This document shows positions 33,226 through 37,160 of a DNA stretch of 37,160 nucleotides, in pieces (position 1 is the first letter of the stretch; each line of letters opens with the position of its first letter). This stretch comes from Phycisphaerales bacterium (GTDB taxonomy: Bacteria; Planctomycetota; Phycisphaerae; Phycisphaerales; SM1A02): the NCBI GenBank assembly GCA_009692045.1, contig SIAA01000020.1, forward strand, positions 1 through 37,160, given 5' to 3'. The notes below the pieces were generated by a model. That model was not told the origin of the DNA and made no database searches. It worked only from the letters and a program-made list of their open reading frames with translations. Made by a program: the position numbers and the translations under genes.

Positions 33226-34226
33226 ACGCGGAGCGCATCGATGTCAGCCGGTATCGCCTGCCGTTTCGCCGCGCGGTGATGGTCGCGGGTGTACCCATGG
33301 CAGAGCGAGTTGGGGCGATGATTCGCCTAACCGATCCGCAAGGTCGGGTCGGGTTTGGAGAGATTGCTCCCCTGCAGGGTCGTCATCTGGAGACATTGGA
33401 TGAGTCACTAGTCTCTCTCAAAGAGGGATTGAGCAGAGGACGGCCGCCCACCTGCCCATCTGCAGTGTTTGGGCTCAGTTGCGCGCGCGCGATGGCTGCG
33501 AGGGAAGAGTCGCTCGGATTGGGTACTCCGCCAAAGGGCGCGAGCATCGGCATCAATGCCCTGTTCACGGGGGGAGCGGCCGAGGCCCAGAAGATGACTC
33601 GCGAGGGTCTGTTCGCCGGATTCAAAACAGTGAAGGTAAAGATCGGGCGAGCGCGAATCATTGATGATCATGCCGTAATCCACGCGCTCTTGGAGGGACT
33701 CGACTCGGAGGTGCGGCTGCGCCTGGATGGAAACAGGAGCTTCACCCTGCGCATCGCCCAAAACCTATTCAAGCGCCTAGATCTTTCGAGGATCGAGTAT
33801 GTGGAGGAGCCGCTCATCAATCCATTGGAGTTGCCGGATCTGCATCGACTAACAGGCGTGACCATTGCTGCCGACGAGTCCTGCGCCAATCCGAAGGAGC
33901 GGGAGTTTGTGCTCGGGTCTCCCGGCATCGAAGTACAGGTATTGAAGCCATCGCTCCTCGGGACGCTCGATGATGTACTGGATCTGATCACCATTGGGCG
34001 CATTCACGGTATGGACACCGTGCTTTCCACGGCGTTTGAGTCCTCCTTCACCATCGCCATGATCGCTCGGCTTGCCTCCGTAGCCTCCACTGGAGGCAGA
34101 GATCATGGCCTGGGGACGCAGGGGATATTCACTCAGGAGTTCGTCGATCCGTGGCCCATAGTTGAGGGGCGACTGCAGATCGATCTGCCATTACCAGTTC
34201 CGCGATTGGAGTTTCAGCCGCTGTGA
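33210..34226 (+). CDS. menC: o-Succinylbenzoate synthase MenC
   Basis: This enolase-superfamily enzyme dehydrates SHCHC. The 338-residue protein has the capping-domain opening RYRLPFRRAV, the Lys pair TVKVKIG, metal ligands in RLDGNRS, EYVEEPL and AADES, and the second catalytic Lys in VLKPSLLG. It starts 16 bases inside menA and ends the operon. The following 27-base gap before the convergent thioesterase holds no convincing T-tailed terminator, only a bulged hairpin at 34242-34260. Confidence 0.93.
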   Translation: MVSHLNAERIDVSRYRLPFRRAVMVAGVPMAERVGAMIRLTDPQGRVGFGEIAPLQGRHLETLDESLVSLKEGLSRGRPPTCPSAVFGLSCARAMAAREESLGLGTPPKGASIGINALFTGGAAEAQKMTREGLFAGFKTVKVKIGRARIIDDHAVIHALLEGLDSEVRLRLDGNRSFTLRIAQNLFKRLDLSRIEYVEEPLINPLELPDLHRLTGVTIAADESCANPKEREFVLGSPGIEVQVLKPSLLGTLDDVLDLITIGRIHGMDTVLSTAFESSFTIAMIARLASVASTGGRDHGLGTQGIFTQEFVDPWPIVEGRLQIDLPLPVPRLEFQPL

Positions 34227-34253
34227 TGCTGGTTTCGAAGTCGCGGTGAACTA

Positions 34254-34676
34254 TCACGCGAGAGCGCCGAGCGCTTGCAATAACGATTCGGGCAGATCGG
34301 CGCTGCCACTGCCGCTGGCGGCAGCACCAGCATGGACGATTCTTGTGGAAGCCACCGGCGTACCGTCTAACAGTTGAAAGTCGCATACCACGGAAAAACT
34401 GCGCTTGGTGCAAGAGGTGATGGCGAGTGAGACGCGCAGCGAGTCGCCGCAGCGAACCGGAGCTCGGAAGTCCGCCTCGGCATGCACGATGGGCAATCGC
34501 ACGCTGCCGGGAGCCAAGAACAAGTGCAGCGGTGCGCCACTCGATGAGAGAAACTCCTCGAACACTTCGTGCGCGAGGTCAAGCGCCTCGGTGAAGTACC
34601 AGACTCCGGCAGAGTCAGTCCTGCCGAGCCTAACCACGACTAGAGAGGAAAACGGGGTGCTCACTGGGCGCAGCAT
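34254..34676 (-). CDS. Hotdog-fold thioesterase, possible DHNA-CoA hydrolase
   Basis: The 140-residue 4HBT-type hotdog protein has RLGRTDSAGVWYFTEALDLA followed by HEVFEEFL, close to the T-D-x-A-G-V-x-Y-F pattern of DHNA-CoA hydrolases, with VHAEADFRAPVRCGD and the strand SFSVVCDFQLLDG. DHNA-CoA hydrolysis is the step between MenB and MenA for which the men operon has no other candidate, and it lies tail to tail with menC; the function is inference from this. ATG 34676 matches the family start; ATG 34706 adds 10 residues. It is the last gene of a minus-strand unit (DUF72, broken phosphoesterase) and overlaps the latter's remnant. Confidence 0.8.
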   Translation of the reverse strand: MLRPVSTPFSSLVVVRLGRTDSAGVWYFTEALDLAHEVFEEFLSSSGAPLHLFLAPGSVRLPIVHAEADFRAPVRCGDSLRVSLAITSCTKRSFSVVCDFQLLDGTPVASTRIVHAGAAASGSGSADLPESLLQALGALA

Positions 34677-35488
34677 AACTAGCGGCGGCTGTGGCCTTCC
34701 ACCCATATGTCATATAGGAGTGTTCAACCGACCCATCGTCAAACAGGTCCAGCAGGTCGTAGCCCTCGGGGACACCCTGACTCGGGCCCTTCCACCAGGC
34801 TCCACAGACTGCGCCGTCACACACATAAGTGATGTCATCGAGCAGGCATCGATCCAGTAGGTGGATGTGCCCTGAGGCGCAGAGCAGGACGGCACCGTTC
34901 TGGGTGAACAGGCGGTGAAGTTCTGGACCGTCCGTGTGCATCTCACTCTTGTCGATGATCGTGTCTGTTCCCAGGTGCTCGCGGCCCCGCGGTTTGGCGA
35001 AAGTGATGGCAGTGAGAGAGAGAATGGGAATGTGGCTCACCACCAGAACCGGCTTGGCGCGGGAGCGGTCCGCCAGTTGCGTCTTGAGCCAGGCAAACTG
35101 CTTGCCCCAGTCAGACTCGTCGCCGGACGATCCGCTGCGCTTTGTGTCCCAGCCGAGAAAGGCTCTTTAGCATTGTTGCCCGATCCCGCTTCGCTGCAAA
35201 CACATCCATTACGGCATCGCCACCGGTGATGAACAGGTCAGGATTGTTGCCTTGAGCGTGGGCGAGGCATTGAGCGAACCCGCGCTCAGCATCCAGTTCC
35301 GGCTGCACGTGAATGTCCGTCAGATGGGCGATCCGCAGAACGCGAGTGGGGCTCGGGCGGCGGGTGAGCTAGGTTTCGAGTGCGGGCGCACCTGTTGACA
35401 ATCCTCCGATTGCTGCAGTCGTAGCTGCGGCAGCGATGAATGAGCGCCGAGTGAGGGTGTGGTCGACCGACTGGTTATGTCGGTTCAT
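34630..35488 (-). pseudogene. Broken Tat-exported metallophosphoesterase
   Basis: From ATG 35488 a Tat signal peptide is visible (TRRSFIAAAATTAAIGG), then an in-frame TAG at codon 40 (35369-35371). The same frame resumes with RIAHLTDIHVQPELDAERG and LFITGGDAVMDVF, the first two metal motifs of a calcineurin-like phosphoesterase. Near 35160-35172 homology jumps to another frame (AFLGWDTKRSGSSGDESDWG, then VSHIP and SGHIHLLDR). The central part with the GNHD metal motif, probably around 100 residues, is missing. A nonsense codon plus an out-of-frame internal deletion mean no full enzyme can be made. The start overlaps the DUF72 stop by 14 bases, so it was once a co-translated partner of that gene. 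Confidence 0.88.
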
Positions 35489-36566
35489 GAATTTCCTTCT
35501 GGGCAGCAAGCTGCCTGGCGATGGCAATGAGTGACAGCGGTGCTGATCCCTCAGCCTTGTTGTTCACAATTACCCAAGAATCTTGATGGCATCCGAGTGC
35601 CGCTCTCAGCAGTTCAACCACCTGAGATCTGCTTGGTTCGTCGGCATCCACCAACTTGTCAAAGGGAGAGTATCGATCAACGGCATTGTCATAGGTGAGA
35701 CCGCTGTGCAGCATCCAGCGCACAATCAGAGCCGGCCCAACCGTGGGATCAACAAGTCGGGCTTGGTCGGCAATGCTGGGCATCGCTGGATGAACATTGA
35801 AGCAGTGAGCCACGCAGTGGCTGCGAAGCGCGTGCACAAAGGCGCCCCTTAGCACCCGCCGATCCCGCACCTCGACCGCGTAGAGAGGTCCAGAGGGAAG
35901 CTTTGCCAAGAACGAATCGAGGTCGTCGATGAACGCATCGGCGTCCTTGTCACGGCGAAGCCCCATGGGAGAAAACTGAAAGACGATCGGCCCAGCCTTG
36001 TCTCTCAATCCTTGCATACATGGTTCGATCACTTCGTCAGTGGCATACTTGGCGTCGAGCCACCGCGAAGGTCCCTTGTCAAAGTCACGACGGGTGATTG
36101 CCTCGTGAGCCTTGGTGAGGAAGCGAAACCCGCGGGGGACCTGTGCCGCCATGCGGGCGAACTCGGTTGCAGGCGCTGGTCGGTAAAATGTCTTGTCGAT
36201 GCCGACGGTGCGAAAGATGGGGAACTCACCGTACGCTGTCAGACCATCTCGCGAAAGTCTCGATGGAGTTTGCGAGTCGCGCCACACAGTTCCCTGCCAG
36301 CCCGGGAAGCCCCAGGAGCTGGTACCCAAGTGGACGCTCTTGGGAAGAGTTCTGCCCAGTTCTATCATCTCAGTGGAGTAGGCCGCGGGCGCGATGCTCA
36401 AGCCCGGGCGGTCTGAATACGCCCGACCACTGCTGCCGGGCGAGGGCTTGCCATCCGAGGGCTCGGCCATCGATGGCTGCCCATCCGAGACCCTGACCAA
36501 AGGTGGTGTTTCGGTCTGCGCGGTATTGAAGAGCCCGGGTTCGCTATCTCGTCGGCGACGAGCCAT
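35475..36566 (-). CDS. DUF72 (YecE-like) family protein
   Basis: The 363-residue protein has a Pro/Ser-rich N-terminal extension of about 75 residues, then the DUF72 TIM-barrel opening VHLGTSSWGFPGW, with FYRPAPATEFARMAAQVP, FRFLTKAHEAIT, GPIVFQFSP, YAVEVRDRRVL and WVIVNNKAEGSAPLSL near the C-terminus. DUF72 proteins are widespread, of unclear biochemical role. GGTGAG a few bases before the ATG is a possible weak ribosome-binding site. It overlaps the downstream phosphoesterase remnant by 14 bases. Confidence 0.88.
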   Translation of the reverse strand: MARRRRDSEPGLFNTAQTETPPLVRVSDGQPSMAEPSDGKPSPGSSGRAYSDRPGLSIAPAAYSTEMIELGRTLPKSVHLGTSSWGFPGWQGTVWRDSQTPSRLSRDGLTAYGEFPIFRTVGIDKTFYRPAPATEFARMAAQVPRGFRFLTKAHEAITRRDFDKGPSRWLDAKYATDEVIEPCMQGLRDKAGPIVFQFSPMGLRRDKDADAFIDDLDSFLAKLPSGPLYAVEVRDRRVLRGAFVHALRSHCVAHCFNVHPAMPSIADQARLVDPTVGPALIVRWMLHSGLTYDNAVDRYSPFDKLVDADEPSRSQVVELLRAALGCHQDSWVIVNNKAEGSAPLSLIAIARQLAAQKEIHEPT

Positions 36567-36891
36567 AACTCACCGTGCTACATTCTCCTTCCAGCCGGAT
36601 CAATGACTCGATTCCAATCCTGCGGGCTTGGGGTGCTTGCGAGCACCGTGAGTTTGAGCACGTACCCTCATTCTTGGGACCGCAAAGGGCGTCTCTTGGT
36701 CTGATAGCCCTTGCCTTCTTCAATTTCTCCATATTGGGAGCCAATCCTTGGCCACCATAGACACCTGCTATCATGCCCGCTGATCGGCAATAGTGCTGAT
36801 CGTCATCTCATCAGCGGACACAGCGATCGGCCTCTCTCTGGATCGGTTTCAGAAACGCAGCGCTGCCAAGCTTCAGAAGAAAGGCTCGATC
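36567..36891. other. 325-base divergent intergenic region before the RRM gene
   Basis: It holds the upstream regions of the DUF72 gene (minus) and the RRM gene (plus). A weak plus-strand promoter TTGGCC (36748-36753), 15 bases, TATCAT (36769-36774) would give a leader of about 110 nt. Within that leader GCTGAT (36795-36800) pairs with ATCAGC (36810-36815). Small open frames here have no recognisable content. Confidence 0.35.
36878..36884 (+). promoter_or_regulatory. Shine-Dalgarno deciding the RRM start
   Basis: AGAAAGG lies 7 bases before GTG 36892 and supports that codon as the start, in contrast with the leaderless-looking genes elsewhere in the window. Confidence 0.6.
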
Positions 36892-37160
36892 GTGAAGATT
36901 TATGTAGGCAATTTGAGTTACAACAGCAACGAAGATTCGTTACGCGCCCATTTTGGGCAGTATGGTGCTGTTAGCGATGTGTTTATCGCCAAGGATCGTG
37001 AGACTGGTCGCTCGCGTGGATTCGGTTTTGTGACCATGCCAGATGATGCACAGGCTCGTACCGCTATCGAGAAGACCAATGGTCAACAGGTAGACGCTCG
37101 TACCCTTACCGTGAACGAAGCTCGTCCACCAGCCCAGAGTGGTGGCGGCGGCGGCGGCGG
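36892..37160 (+). CDS. Glycine-rich RRM RNA-binding protein (3' truncated by window)
   Basis: The visible 89 residues form one RNA-recognition motif: RNP2 KIYVGNLSY at the start and RNP1 RGFGFVTM around residue 45, with conserved aromatic residues in both, followed by the beginning of a Gly tract. Small RRM-Gly proteins are found in cyanobacteria and planctomycetes, where some are cold-responsive; binding to single-stranded RNA is expected. GTG 36892 is preceded by AGAAAGG. The C-terminal Gly-rich tail runs off the window. Confidence 0.92.
   Translation, partial: MKIYVGNLSYNSNEDSLRAHFGQYGAVSDVFIAKDRETGRSRGFGFVTMPDDAQARTAIEKTNGQQVDARTLTVNEARPPAQSGGGGGG

Noticed and set aside
1-37160. CRISPR array or insertion sequence
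   Set aside because: No regularly spaced repeats, transposase motifs or terminal inverted repeats were seen.

Overview
The window looks like chromosomal DNA of a Planctomycetota bacterium, most likely class Phycisphaerae. This is inferred from gene content: a PEP-CTERM-like secreted protein ending in a P-A-P-G-A-L-A-L-L segment plus Arg cluster, a zinc-ribbon multi-membrane protein, an OprP-type porin family, a DUF5117-type secreted zinc metalloprotease, and dense packing with many 1-16 nt overlaps. No taxonomic marker allows a firmer call. I see no mobile element, prophage, CRISPR array or defence island; this is mostly core metabolic sequence with a few decaying genes.

Layout. 1-2356: outer-membrane porin locus: the 3' end of one porin, a strong terminator, a wrecked paralogue and an intact porin. 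2402-8597: purL (two PurS-like domains fused at its N-terminus), purQ, a zinc-ribbon membrane protein and an AmpG-like permease. 8602-12868 (minus): tRNA-Lys, then an SNF2 helicase coupled to a SWIM zinc-finger protein. 13156-14130: a XerC/D recombinase. 14184-15678 (minus): purE, a small lipoprotein and a metallophosphoesterase. 15719-18634: leuS. 18638-19105 (minus): PEP-CTERM-like protein. 19401-22322 (minus): secreted metalloprotease, divergent from a two-gene unit (DUF4026-like protein and DUF2007-TM protein) and then a PilZ protein. 25351-27378 (minus): a GH15 glucoamylase-like enzyme. 27438-34226: a compact menaquinone operon menF-menD-menH-menB-menA-menC. 34254-36566 (minus): DUF72 protein, a broken Tat-exported phosphoesterase, and a hotdog thioesterase that could supply the DHNA-CoA hydrolase step. 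36892-end: start of a glycine-rich RRM RNA-binding protein.

The men cluster encodes the chorismate-to-demethylmenaquinone route except the o-succinylbenzoyl-CoA ligase (menE) and the methyltransferase, which are not in the window. purL/purQ and purE serve purine synthesis from two separate places.

The most striking non-gene signal is a recurrent TANNNT hexamer placed 5-9 nt (four times exactly 6 nt) upstream of start codons of transcription-unit first genes that lack a Shine-Dalgarno sequence (porin, purL, permease, purE, phosphoesterase, leuS, the 22372 gene, metalloprotease, PilZ gene). This is the arrangement expected for leaderless mRNAs. Genes inside operons mostly rely on overlap or have visible Shine-Dalgarno sequences. 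Two clear pseudogenes with multiple lesions (porin at about 224-691; phosphoesterase at 34630-35488) are the other main observations.
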